Positions 26,655 through 34,904 of a DNA stretch of 64,000 nt are shown one piece after another (position 1 is the stretch's first letter; every line of letters begins with the position of its first letter). The DNA lies in the NCBI RefSeq assembly GCF_000741715.1, contig NZ_JGZN01000008.1:62001-126000 (forward strand). Reading direction: 5' to 3'. The position numbers were made by a program, and so were the translations under genes. A model generated the notes under the pieces. It saw only the letters and a program-made list of their open reading frames with translations, did not search any database and had not been told where the DNA came from. Source of the DNA: Bifidobacterium saguini DSM 23967 (GTDB lineage: Bacteria > Actinomycetota > Actinomycetes > Actinomycetales > Bifidobacteriaceae).

Positions 26655-27806
26655 TTATTTAGCAGGCAATGTGGGCAATACCGCACTGGCAGCGGTTGCA
26701 GCGAATCCTTTGACCACTTCGATCATCACATCGCGGTCTTCCGCATCGATATTGCGCGCTGCCGCCAACATCAATGGCAATGACTGCGCCCAGTGTGCGG
26801 TCAGTTCGCCGAACGTTCGGTATCCGCTGGCTTCGAAAATGGCGAACAGATTTTCAATGAACCGACGACGATGCTCATCATCGTATTTCGCCATCCAACC
26901 GTTGACCGTGCGGGCAAGATACTGTGCGCTGGAAGTAAGTCCTTCTGCTTGGACGAATTGGCCATGATTAACCTGCCAATGTAAGGCGAAGTGCTGCATG
27001 ATGCCAATGCCGTCACTATTGACCACTGTGTAGCCATCGCTCAGCTGTTCGCGGGTTTCGAACAGCATACCGATAATCGAGGAACCAGGAACGGATTTGT
27101 GCACCTTGGATTCGATGCGCTTGAAGCCAGGCAAAGCAAAGAAATCATCGTCAAAACCAGGGCCGTCATGCGAAAAGACTGCGGTGATACGATCCTGGAT
27201 TTCTTTTGGCGCACCAGCGGCGGCATATACCGCGAGATTGCCGCCTTTGGAATGGCCGCCAACCATGATTGAGCCATTCCAGCATCGCGCCACATTGGTG
27301 AGGTATTCTGTTGCCGATTCCTGAGAGGCTACCGGCCTGCGGAAGGCCATCGCAAAATCCTCTTTCCAACCGATGATGGAACTGTCGGTGCCGCGGAACG
27401 CCACATACAGGGTATTGGCTTCATCACCGAGCGCGAACGCACATGCCGAGAATTGTTTGGTGGTTTCCGGATCGAATTCATCCACGTATTCGCCAACGCG
27501 CAGGTTCCGCCAACGTGGGTTTTCGCACATTGCGCGCAACAAATCCACGTTCATCTGCGGCGACCATACTTTACCGAACATGGCGTCGTAGCATTCGGCT
27601 CGCAGTAAATCGCGAATAGAAACCATCAGCATTGATGATTGCCCCGTGGATTCGACTGATACCTGTGGATTCGACTGATATCGCGGCACGTTATCCGGCA
27701 CACGCGCATACGCCAATTGCGCCAACGCCAAGCTGTCCGTCTCGTTAAACGGCAGCTCGGCAAAGGTGTCAAAATGCTCCCGAATATCATCCGTGATGTT
27801 TCCCAT
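26655..27806 (-). CDS. DUF2974 (Mbeg1-like) alpha/beta hydrolase
   Basis: A 383-residue lipase-like protein of the DUF2974 family. The nucleophile elbow is GGHSKGGNLA at about residues 177-186, preceded by the LYVAFRGTDSS strand. An acid/His pair is likely in the C-terminal half (HDGPGFDD). No signal peptide is present. A direct repeat of 16 bases with 19-bp period (27646-27661 and 27665-27680) lies in codons near 42-55 and is read in two different frames, giving YQSNP then VSVEST. The substrate is unknown. It is followed by the coiled-coil proteins on the same strand. Confidence 0.82.
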   Translation of the reverse strand: MGNITDDIREHFDTFAELPFNETDSLALAQLAYARVPDNVPRYQSNPQVSVESTGQSSMLMVSIRDLLRAECYDAMFGKVWSPQMNVDLLRAMCENPRWRNLRVGEYVDEFDPETTKQFSACAFALGDEANTLYVAFRGTDSSIIGWKEDFAMAFRRPVASQESATEYLTNVARCWNGSIMVGGHSKGGNLAVYAAAGAPKEIQDRITAVFSHDGPGFDDDFFALPGFKRIESKVHKSVPGSSIIGMLFETREQLSDGYTVVNSDGIGIMQHFALHWQVNHGQFVQAEGLTSSAQYLARTVNGWMAKYDDEHRRRFIENLFAIFEASGYRTFGELTAHWAQSLPLMLAAARNIDAEDRDVMIEVVKGFAATAASAVLPTLPAK

Positions 27807-27830
27807 GGCATTTCCTTGTATAGCTTAGGC

Positions 27831-27869
27831 AAGTAAAGGGAGGATTCTCAACGAGAACCTCCCTTTACT
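27831..27869 (-). terminator. hairpin terminator after the small membrane protein gene
   Basis: An 11-bp perfect stem (GTAAAGGGAGG at 27833-27843 with CCTCCCTTTAC at 27858-27868), extended by an inner TTCTC/GAGAA pair, between the small gene and the DUF2974 gene. The U-tract is weak, so it may act partly as a processing or stability hairpin. Confidence 0.6.
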
Positions 27870-27893
27870 GCAACATTTCAAAACGCCGCATCA

Positions 27894-28088
27894 TCATATC
27901 GACGGATAATACTTGTGCACATCAACCTTGTCGGCAAGTTCTCGCATTCCCTTGGCATTCTGCCTGTCGAGAGTCCCACCTTTCGACAGCTTGTCCGCTT
28001 TAGAGTCAATGGCATGCTGCATGCCTGAGAAATACGACAGCGCCATTACGATTATCGCCAGAACCGCAACCATTATTTCCATGGTCAT
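27894..28088 (-). CDS. small single-pass membrane protein, unknown
   Basis: A 64-residue protein with one N-terminal membrane helix (about 4-25; MVAVLAIIVMALSYF) and a charged cytoplasmic-like C-terminal tail with SKADKLSKGG. GAAGGGG lies just before the ATG at 28088, supporting translation. It sits between two hairpins, so it is probably monocistronic. No family recognised. Confidence 0.65.
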   Translation of the reverse strand: MTMEIMVAVLAIIVMALSYFSGMQHAIDSKADKLSKGGTLDRQNAKGMRELADKVDVHKYYPSI

Positions 28089-28142
28089 CGCCCCTTCATT
28101 GCACTGTAAAACGTGTGCATGTTCATAATAGTCCCGTAAATG

Positions 28143-28170
28143 AAAAACGCTCCTTGTACAAGGAGCGTTT
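28143..28170 (-). terminator. rho-independent terminator of the pyr operon
   Basis: A perfect palindrome, AAACGCTCCTTG followed by its complement around TAC, ending on the minus strand in TTTTTC, 35 bp after the pyrE stop. It closes the pyrB-to-pyrE transcript. Confidence 0.88.
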
Positions 28171-28204
28171 CCAATGGTGGTGAACAGCGAATGCCGTTAC
28201 ACGA

Positions 28205-28900
28205 TCATGCGCCGTACTGTTCGAGGTAGGCTTCGGCGCGCTGCTTGATGTCATTGCTGAGCAACGGAGTGCCGTCGGCCTTCTTCATCTTGGCGGCAGC
28301 GTCGAAAATCTCACGCACGTTGGCGATGGCGAGCACCGGGAAGCCGAACTCCTGCTCCACAGCCTTGACTGCGGACAGGTCGGAATCCTTGGTCTTCTCC
28401 ATACGATCCACGGACAGCACCAGACCCACGACTTCGACGTTGGCTTCGGCCTTGAGCTTCGGGATGACTTCGCGCACTGCGGTACCTGCGGTCATCACAT
28501 CGTCCACGAGCAGCACCTTCATGCCGTCAGTGAGCGGGGTACCGACCATCCAACCGCCGTCGCCGTGATCCTTCTTTTCCTTGCGGTCGAAGGTGTACCC
28601 AACGGTCATGTTGTGACCTGCGGTCAGTGCGATGGCGGTAGAAACAGCCAGTGGAATACCCTTGTATGCCGGGCCAAACACGGTGTCGATGTCGCGCGGA
28701 ATCATGTTGTGCACGATGGCCTGGCTGATCTTCTCAGCGTAGAAGGCGCCTAAAGTCGCGATTTTCTTGCCGTCGTCGAATGCGCCGGCGTTGATGAAGT
28801 ACGGGCTCTTGCGGCCGGACTTCAACGTGAAGTCGCCAAACTTCAATGCGTTAGATTCCAGCAGGAATTCCGTAAAACGATGTGCAAGCGTTTCTGCCAT
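28205..28900 (-). CDS. pyrE: orotate phosphoribosyltransferase
   Basis: A 231-residue PRTase converting orotate and PRPP to OMP in the cytosol. The PRPP-binding loop is [14 protein letters not shown] (about residues 130-143). The catalytic flexible loop has Lys residues in [12 protein letters not shown], and the N-terminus has the [18 protein letters not shown] substrate loop. The ATG at 28900 follows GGAGG at 8 bp. An upstream in-frame GTG or ATG within the pyrD intergenic space is less likely. It is the last gene of the operon, 5 bp after pyrD. Confidence 0.95.
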   Translation of the reverse strand: MAETLAHRFTEFLLESNALKFGDFTLKSGRKSPYFINAGAFDDGKKIATLGAFYAEKISQAIVHNMIPRDIDTVFGPAYKGIPLAVSTAIALTAGHNMTVGYTFDRKEKKDHGDGGWMVGTPLTDGMKVLLVDDVMTAGTAVREVIPKLKAEANVEVVGLVLSVDRMEKTKDSDLSAVKAVEQEFGFPVLAIANVREIFDAAAKMKKADGTPLLSNDIKQRAEAYLEQYGA

Positions 28901-28905
28901 AGCAT

Positions 28906-29883
28906 TTACCTCCAAGTTTTGCCTGCGGCCAGTTTAGCAGCGAGCTCGGGACGCTCGTCCAGCAAGTCGTCCAATTCTCGCGCGATGCGTAACGGTGCCA
29001 CGGGGTCGAAGAGTGCTGCCGCACCCACTTCCACAGCGTTCGCGCCGGCGTACAGGTATTCCAATGCCTTTTCGCCGGAGTCAATGCCACCGAGACCGAT
29101 GATTGGAATCTCCGGCAGCGCGGTACGCACACGGTACACAGCTGCGATGCCGATGGGCAGCACAGCCGGACCGGAAACGCCACCGGTCTTATTGGCGATA
29201 ATCGGCTCACCCGTGCGGATATTGAGCCTCATGCCAAGCACGGTGTTGATCATGCTCAACGCGTCGGCTCCATGTTCCACGGCTGCGCGAGCCGGCACAG
29301 TGATATCGGTAACGTTCGGCGTGAGCTTGACGATCATCGGCTTGTCGGTCATTGGGCGCAGCTTGTCCATCAACGTGGCCAGGGCCACCGGATCAGTGCC
29401 GACGCTCATGCCGCCGTGGGTCACATTCGGGCAGCTGACGTTGATTTCAAGCATGTCCGCATCGGAGTCAGCGAGCTTGGCGACTACCTGCATGTAATCG
29501 TCATCGCAGTGTCCGGCCACGTTGGCGATGACCATTGCCCCAGCCTTCTTGAGCTTGGGCAAATCGTCTTCAAGATAATGATCCACGCCGGGATTCTGCA
29601 GGCCGACTGCGTTGAGGTTGGATGCGGGGCCTTCCGCGGTACGTGGAGACGGATTGCCTTCCCACGGGATTGGAGAGCATCCCTTGGTACATACAGCACC
29701 GAGCTGGCTGACATCATAGAACCAGCGGACGGCAGCGTATTGGAAGGTTCCGGAAGCGGTACCGACCGGGTTCTTCCAGGTGACACCGGCCACCTGAGTG
29801 GAATGCTTCCACTCGTGCGGCTCATAGATGTTGATGTGCTTGTCGGCTTGCTGTGCAGTGGTTGCAGCAGTGTTGGCGCTCAT
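28906..29883 (-). CDS. pyrD: dihydroorotate dehydrogenase, class 1B catalytic subunit
   Basis: A 325-residue FMN enzyme oxidising dihydroorotate to orotate. The family segment [12 protein letters not shown] and the catalytic-loop Cys in [11 protein letters not shown] (class 1, in place of Ser in class 2) are visible, as are KLTPNVTDI and [20 protein letters not shown]. Its neighbour pyrK supplies the class 1B electron-transfer subunit that uses NAD+. The ATG at 29883 follows GGGGGAAGTGAC and lies 2 bp after the pyrK stop. Confidence 0.95.
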   Translation of the reverse strand: MSANTAATTAQQADKHINIYEPHEWKHSTQVAGVTWKNPVGTASGTFQYAAVRWFYDVSQLGAVCTKGCSPIPWEGNPSPRTAEGPASNLNAVGLQNPGVDHYLEDDLPKLKKAGAMVIANVAGHCDDDYMQVVAKLADSDADMLEINVSCPNVTHGGMSVGTDPVALATLMDKLRPMTDKPMIVKLTPNVTDITVPARAAVEHGADALSMINTVLGMRLNIRTGEPIIANKTGGVSGPAVLPIGIAAVYRVRTALPEIPIIGLGGIDSGEKALEYLYAGANAVEVGAAALFDPVAPLRIARELDDLLDERPELAAKLAAGKTWR

Positions 29884-29885
29884 TG

Positions 29886-30710
29886 TCACTTCCCCCATCC
29901 AAGCTGTTCGCGTGTGAATACCGGACCGTCAGAGCATACCTTCAAACGACCGTCCACAGTGTCCACAGTGCAGAGCACGCAAGTACCGTAACCACAGCCC
30001 ATGCGCTGTTCCATGCTCAACTGTGCCGGCATATCGCGTTCGGCTGCCCATTGGGCGACTGCCTTCATCATCGGCAGCGGACCACAGGAGAGAATAATCG
30101 GCGCATGATCAGTGACATAGAGATCACCAGACTGCTCCAGCTGGTTCAACAGGTCTACTACATTGCCCTGTGCATTGTCGATGCTGAAGGAACGGTCGGT
30201 GTAACGGGAAACAAATTCCTCACCGAAGTGGGCATCACGGTAGCCGATAACCGAGGTCGCTACAGAACCGGCCATATCAGCAATCTTCTGTGCCGCGTAC
30301 ACCAGAGGCGGCACGCCAAGGCCACCGCCGACGAAAATGTAGTTGGCATCCTGCTTCAGGTTGAAGCCACGGCCGAGCGGACCGAGCACGTCCACCGTAT
30401 CGCCAGCCTGCAATTGTGCGAGCTGTTCCGTGCCGTGGCCGATGACGGCGAAAATCACACTGACTTCATCGCCTACTACTTCACTGACACCGAACGGGCG
30501 TGGCATCAGCATGAAATCGTCGTTCGTAAACAGGTTCACGAACTGGGCAGGCTTGGCATGAGACGCGATGAACGCATCACGGAAAGTCAAGCGCATCACA
30601 TGGTCAGTCAATTCGCGTATAGCCGTGACTTCCACGGTGTGACGCGGCGGGAAAAATCCCGCTGCAGTGGCTTCAGCCACCACATCATGCGTTGGGGTGA
30701 AGGTAGTCAT
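29886..30710 (-). CDS. pyrK: dihydroorotate dehydrogenase electron-transfer subunit
   Basis: A 274-residue FAD/[2Fe-2S] protein. A ferredoxin-reductase-like fold (FAD-binding region about 20-110, NAD-binding region about 115-230) ends in a Cys cluster, GCGYGTCVLC and a further Cys in LKVCSDG, which binds the iron-sulfur centre. It transfers electrons from PyrD to NAD+. It lies directly between pyrF and pyrD and is nearly contiguous with pyrD (2 bp). Confidence 0.94.
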   Translation of the reverse strand: MTTFTPTHDVVAEATAAGFFPPRHTVEVTAIRELTDHVMRLTFRDAFIASHAKPAQFVNLFTNDDFMLMPRPFGVSEVVGDEVSVIFAVIGHGTEQLAQLQAGDTVDVLGPLGRGFNLKQDANYIFVGGGLGVPPLVYAAQKIADMAGSVATSVIGYRDAHFGEEFVSRYTDRSFSIDNAQGNVVDLLNQLEQSGDLYVTDHAPIILSCGPLPMMKAVAQWAAERDMPAQLSMEQRMGCGYGTCVLCTVDTVDGRLKVCSDGPVFTREQLGWGK

Positions 30711-30742
30711 GGGAATCCTTGTCTAAGTTCTAGTCTGCCAAA

Positions 30743-31717
30743 TCAGCGGTAGACGGCGATACGCAGGGCATCGCGCATATCGAGAGCGGCTTGGCGGGCA
30801 CTTTCGGCAACCAAATCCAGCGCTTCGTCGGCGCTCATGGATTCGGAGTACTTGCCGCTCTTCTTCCATGCGCCAATGATGCCACGGGACGAGTTGACGA
30901 GCGCACCACTGCCATCGGCATCGAACATGCCGGCAACGTCCTGGGCGGTACCGCCCTGAGCGCCGTAGCCCGGCACCAGGAAGAATGTGTGCGGCATGCG
31001 GGCGCGCAGTGCGCGGCCTTCCTCCGGATGCGTGGCACCAACCACGGCACCAACGCGGGAGTATCCGTGCTCGCCGATGGTCTCGGCACCCCAGCCTTCC
31101 ACGAGGTCGGCCACATGCTCGTAGACCTTCTTGCCGTCAGCCAGATCAAGCATCTGCAGTTCACTAGATGACGGGTTGGAGGTGCGTACCAGCACGAAAA
31201 TATCCTTGTCGGCTTCAGTGGCAGCCTGAACGAACGGCGTGATGCCATCCGTGCCGAGATAGGGGTTCACGGTCACGGCATCCTCATGCCACGGATCAAA
31301 AGCAGAGCCGTCTTCCACAGCAGCGGCCACACCGTTCAAGTGATGCGCGTAGGCAGCTGCAGTGGAGCCGATGTCGCCACGCTTCACGTCGCCGAGCACA
31401 TACAGACCCTGCTGGGCCGCGTATTCGCAGGTCATTGTGTACACATCCACGCCGGCTGGGCCGAGTGCCTCGTACATGGCGATCTGCGGCTTGACTGCCG
31501 GCACGATATCCGCCACTGCATCAATGATGGTGCGGTTGAATTCGAAGTAGGCGACCGCCAGCTGAGCTGCAGGCAACTCTTCCGGGGAATCCACCGAATC
31601 GCGCACTTCATCGGCGAAGCTGTCCACAACCTGAGGCGGCACCAGTGCTTCAGTAGGGTCCAGACCCACGACGGATGGGTTCTGCACGTTATTGATTGCT
31701 TCGATCAGACGATCCAT
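30743..31717 (-). CDS. pyrF: orotidine 5'-phosphate decarboxylase, type 2
   Basis: A 324-residue OMP decarboxylase of the longer actinobacterial type. The catalytic motif is VLGDVKRGDIGST (Lys in DVKRGD), with GLDP near the N-terminus and VPGYGAQGG near the phosphate site. It forms UMP from OMP. The ATG at 31717 follows AAAGGA. It is separated from pyrC by 155 bases filled with REP-like repeats, so it may be partly uncoupled from the upstream genes. Confidence 0.95.
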   Translation of the reverse strand: MDRLIEAINNVQNPSVVGLDPTEALVPPQVVDSFADEVRDSVDSPEELPAAQLAVAYFEFNRTIIDAVADIVPAVKPQIAMYEALGPAGVDVYTMTCEYAAQQGLYVLGDVKRGDIGSTAAAYAHHLNGVAAAVEDGSAFDPWHEDAVTVNPYLGTDGITPFVQAATEADKDIFVLVRTSNPSSSELQMLDLADGKKVYEHVADLVEGWGAETIGEHGYSRVGAVVGATHPEEGRALRARMPHTFFLVPGYGAQGGTAQDVAGMFDADGSGALVNSSRGIIGAWKKSGKYSESMSADEALDLVAESARQAALDMRDALRIAVYR

Positions 31718-31736
31718 CGAAGTCCTTTCTGTTGGT

Positions 31737-31866
31737 ATAGCTCCCCTTGTCCAAGAGAGCTATCTCTCATGATGAGACTGAGTGAATAGTTACATGGCTA
31801 GCATCCATACTGGGTCTCTCCCCCAGTCATGCTTCGCATGACAGCCCCCCTCGTCAGAGGGGGCCT
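31737..31866. repeat. REP-like element, inverted doublet between pyrC and pyrF
   Basis: A degenerate forward copy (from about 31737, AGCTCCCCTTGTCC to GACTGAGTGAATAG) and a better-conserved reverse copy (about 31814-31866; CTCCCCCAGTCATGC to CAGAGGGGGCC) form an inverted pair. It interrupts the pyr operon and could process or attenuate the transcript between pyrC and pyrF. Confidence 0.7.
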
Positions 31867-31872
31867 TATTCA

Positions 31873-33393
31873 CTACAGGCGGCTGAACATGAATTGGGAG
31901 CCGATAATGGTGGCGAGCGGACGTCCGGTGACTTTCCAACCGCCGAATGGGGTGTTGCGTGCAGCGGAGTGGAACTGTTCCGGATCCACAGTCCATTCCT
32001 CGTCGGTGTTCAGAATGGCCAAGTCCACATGCTCGGCATTCTCCACGCGGCTCAGGTCAAGCAGACGGTTCACACCTTCCCGCTTAGCCGTGCCGTTCTC
32101 CCCTGCCTCACGTTCCTCGGCAATCACGCCTTCCGGATCGTCACCGGTGGGTGCCGGCTCGGCCCAGTCCTCCACGAGTGCAGCAATATCGGTGGCATCA
32201 TGGCCCATTAGCGCTTCCGGTGCTACGGACATGAGTTCAATCAGTCGCTCATCTGAAATGTGGCCGCCATCCACCAACACCTTGTGGCATACGCCGTACG
32301 CGCATTCCAAGCCGATGATGCCATTGGGGGCTTCGAGGAAGCCCAGCGCCTTCTCATCCATCGTGTGCGGTGCGTGATCGGTGGCCAGCAGGTCAACCGT
32401 GCCATCGGCGATGGCTGCGATGGTGGCCTTGCGGTCGGCTTCGGAGCGCAGCGGCGGATTCATCTTGGCCAGCGTGCCGTATTCCAGCAACGCTTCATCG
32501 CTCAGGGCCAGATAGTGCGGTGCGGTTTCGCAAGTAATTGGCAGGCCTTCAGCCTTGGCCTTGCGAATCGCTTCGAACGAAATCGCAGTGCTCACATGCT
32601 GGAAGTGCACATGGATACCGGTTCGACGCGCAGCCTCGATATCACGAGCCACAATCTTGAGCTCGGTATCCTCCGGAATACCGGGAACACCAAGCCGGTG
32701 AGAAACCGGACCTTCATTGACTGCACCGGTATCGTGATGCTCACAATGTTCAATCAGATACAGGTCAGAAGCCTTCGCGTTAGCCAGCACCTGATCCAGA
32801 ATCGGCTCAGGCACGGCAGCACCGTCATCGCTAATTGCGGTGACCGGATGCTCGTTCATGGCTGGGGTCTTGGCCTCATCATCGAATCCAGGCACATACT
32901 TGAGCCAATCGGCAGTGTCGCTTGCTTCCTTGCCGGCGCGATCCTTGGACGCGCATACGCACAGGTCGTAGCGTACCGGAAGCCTCACACCATGCGCGGC
33001 ATCATAGTTCTGCAGGAAATCAATGACATTGCCGAAACCAGCCTCGCGAACTTCGCGCGCACCAGGCTTGTCAGCTGCTGCATCAGCTTCAGTCACCGGC
33101 TGTCCATCGAGCGCAGGCAGTGTGTTCGGCATGATGAGCACATTCGTGTAACCGCCGGATGCCGAAGCACGGCAACCGGAAATCATCGATTCCTTATAGG
33201 TTTGGCCGGGATCGCGGAAGTGTACATGCGGGTCTGCGAAGCCGGGGGCCACGGTCAGTCCCGTGGCATCGATATCGGCGCCATCGTACACGGTGTCGGT
33301 ATCGGCGAAATAGGCGTCAGCAAGGCCTGGAATCACCAAGTCGATGATTTCGCCGGTGTTCCAGACCTTAATGTTGCGCAGGGTGATGCTCAC
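31873..33393 (-). CDS. pyrC: dihydroorotase
   Basis: A 506-residue zinc amidohydrolase, class I. The metal motif is PGFADPHVHFRDPG, with further His ligands in CEHHDTGA and FQHVST and the catalytic Asp in LLATDHAPH. It cyclises carbamoyl aspartate to dihydroorotate. It is longer than the typical 430 residues because of an acidic insert near residues 405-440 (EEREAGENGTAKREG). The GTG start overlaps the pyrI stop by 4 bp. Confidence 0.94.
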   Translation of the reverse strand: MSITLRNIKVWNTGEIIDLVIPGLADAYFADTDTVYDGADIDATGLTVAPGFADPHVHFRDPGQTYKESMISGCRASASGGYTNVLIMPNTLPALDGQPVTEADAAADKPGAREVREAGFGNVIDFLQNYDAAHGVRLPVRYDLCVCASKDRAGKEASDTADWLKYVPGFDDEAKTPAMNEHPVTAISDDGAAVPEPILDQVLANAKASDLYLIEHCEHHDTGAVNEGPVSHRLGVPGIPEDTELKIVARDIEAARRTGIHVHFQHVSTAISFEAIRKAKAEGLPITCETAPHYLALSDEALLEYGTLAKMNPPLRSEADRKATIAAIADGTVDLLATDHAPHTMDEKALGFLEAPNGIIGLECAYGVCHKVLVDGGHISDERLIELMSVAPEALMGHDATDIAALVEDWAEPAPTGDDPEGVIAEEREAGENGTAKREGVNRLLDLSRVENAEHVDLAILNTDEEWTVDPEQFHSAARNTPFGGWKVTGRPLATIIGSQFMFSRL

Positions 33394-33809
33394 AGTTTGG
33401 CTTCCTCGTCGCAGTAATCACAGCGGTATTCAAGGCGATCGGAATGCACCAAGTGGAACATCTGCTTGATGTCGTGCTCGCTGGTGGTGACGCAGCGCGG
33501 GTTCACGCACTTGATCACGCCAACAATGTGCTCAGGCAGGTGCGGCTGCTTCTTTTCGACGATATGACCGCCGCGCACCACGTCCACAGTGGCCTGACGT
33601 GCCACGAAACCAAGCACATCGAGGTCGATGTCCTTGTCATCCTCGATTTTGATGATGTCCTTGGAACCGAAGCGCTTGGACGTGGTGTTCATAATCAGCG
33701 CGAGCTTGGTTTTGGCCGGATCGATCTTCAGGTATTCCAATACCTTCAGCGAGGTGCCGGCCGGCACATGATCGATGATGATGCCGTTTTGAATGCTGGT
33801 GACTTCCAT
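33390..33809 (-). CDS. pyrI: aspartate carbamoyltransferase regulatory subunit
   Basis: A 139-residue regulatory chain. An N-terminal allosteric nucleotide-binding domain (about 1-95; IIDHVPAGTSLKVLEYL) precedes a C-terminal zinc domain with four Cys (CVNPRC and CDYC). It associates with PyrB and confers feedback by CTP and ATP. Its ATG shares one base with the pyrB stop region. Presence of PyrI indicates class B ATCase. Confidence 0.95.
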   Translation of the reverse strand: MEVTSIQNGIIIDHVPAGTSLKVLEYLKIDPAKTKLALIMNTTSKRFGSKDIIKIEDDKDIDLDVLGFVARQATVDVVRGGHIVEKKQPHLPEHIVGVIKCVNPRCVTTSEHDIKQMFHLVHSDRLEYRCDYCDEEAKL

Positions 33810-34804
33810 CAGGCCTGAACCTCCTTGGGGTTGAGCGGTTCGTAACCGGGCAGGTCATCGCCCACCACGGAGCTTTCGAGGGCCATACGCACGAGCATGC
33901 CGTTCTTGACCTGCTCGAAATAGGCGGCACGCGGATCGTCGTCCACTTCCACGGCGATCTCATTGACGCGCGGCAGCGGGTGCAGCACAGCCATATGCGG
34001 CTTGGCCAAGGAGAGCTTATCCTCATCGAGAATGTAGGTATCACGCAGACGCAGGTAGTCGTCTTCGTTGAAGAAGCGTTCCTTCTGCACGCGGGTCATG
34101 TACAGCACATCAAGATCGCCAATCACGGATGCCAGGTCACGCACTTCTACGTAAGAGCAGGTTGGCGTGGCGTTGATGCGGTCGATGACGTACTGCGGAG
34201 TCTTTAACTCTTCCGGGCTGATGAGTACAAACCGCACGTTGCCGAAACGGCACAGAGTTTCAATCAGGGAGTGCACGGTGCGACCGAACATAAGATCACC
34301 GCACAGGCCCACAATCAAATTGTTCACACGGCCGAAGCGGGACTGCAGCGTGGCCAAATCAGCCAATGTTTGCGTGGGGTGCATATGGCCGCCATCACCA
34401 GCATTGATTACTGGCACGGAAGCAGCACGGGAAGCCACGAGAGCAGCGCCCTCCTTGGGATGACGAATAGCGACCACATCCACATAGTTGGACACAGTTT
34501 TCAACGTGTCGGAAATCGTTTCGCCTTTGGTCACGGAGGCCAACTGCGCACCGGCGAAGCCAATCACCTTACCGCCGAGACGCAGCATGGCGGTTTCGAA
34601 GCTCAGGCGCGTACGAGTGGAAGGCTCATAGAACAGTGTTGCCAACACCCTACCCTCACAGGTGTGTGACACCTCCTTGCGATGGGCATCAATGTACTGC
34701 GCCTTGTGCAGCAAATCCTGAATCTGTGCGATAGAGAGATCATCAAGCGAGATAACGCTTTTACCGATCATCGGCGTCTCCGCCGGCTCTTGTGGAGTTG
34801 ACAC
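33809..34804 (-). CDS. pyrB: aspartate carbamoyltransferase catalytic subunit
   Basis: A 331-residue transcarbamoylase. The carbamoyl-phosphate site is FYEPSTRTRLSFE, with the HPTQTLADL and the aspartate loop region LHPLPRVNEI. It makes carbamoyl aspartate. The GTG at 34804 follows GAAAGGTGAGCC; an ATG at residue 12 is an alternative. It is the first gene of the pyr operon, with an inverted repeat 25-55 bases upstream. Confidence 0.95.
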   Translation of the reverse strand: MSTPQEPAETPMIGKSVISLDDLSIAQIQDLLHKAQYIDAHRKEVSHTCEGRVLATLFYEPSTRTRLSFETAMLRLGGKVIGFAGAQLASVTKGETISDTLKTVSNYVDVVAIRHPKEGAALVASRAASVPVINAGDGGHMHPTQTLADLATLQSRFGRVNNLIVGLCGDLMFGRTVHSLIETLCRFGNVRFVLISPEELKTPQYVIDRINATPTCSYVEVRDLASVIGDLDVLYMTRVQKERFFNEDDYLRLRDTYILDEDKLSLAKPHMAVLHPLPRVNEIAVEVDDDPRAAYFEQVKNGMLVRMALESSVVGDDLPGYEPLNPKEVQA

Positions 34805-34829
34805 GGCTCACCTTTCGTGCGTTGAAGCG

Positions 34830-34858
34830 GATAAGGTGGCCACTAATGTGACCTTATC
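34830..34858. promoter_or_regulatory. inverted repeat in the pyrB leader
   Basis: GATAAGGT (34830-34837) and ACCTTATC (34851-34858), 21 bp centre to centre, just upstream of the pyrB ribosome binding site. Two direct copies of GTGTTCACC (34885-34893 and 34896-34904) lie further upstream against the glnE stop. Both could be operator half-sites; no classical PyrR attenuator is apparent in the short leader. Confidence 0.4.
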
Positions 34859-34904
34859 TAACTTACGCCATTTTTCGGACAGACGTGTTCACCGAGTGTT
34901 CACC

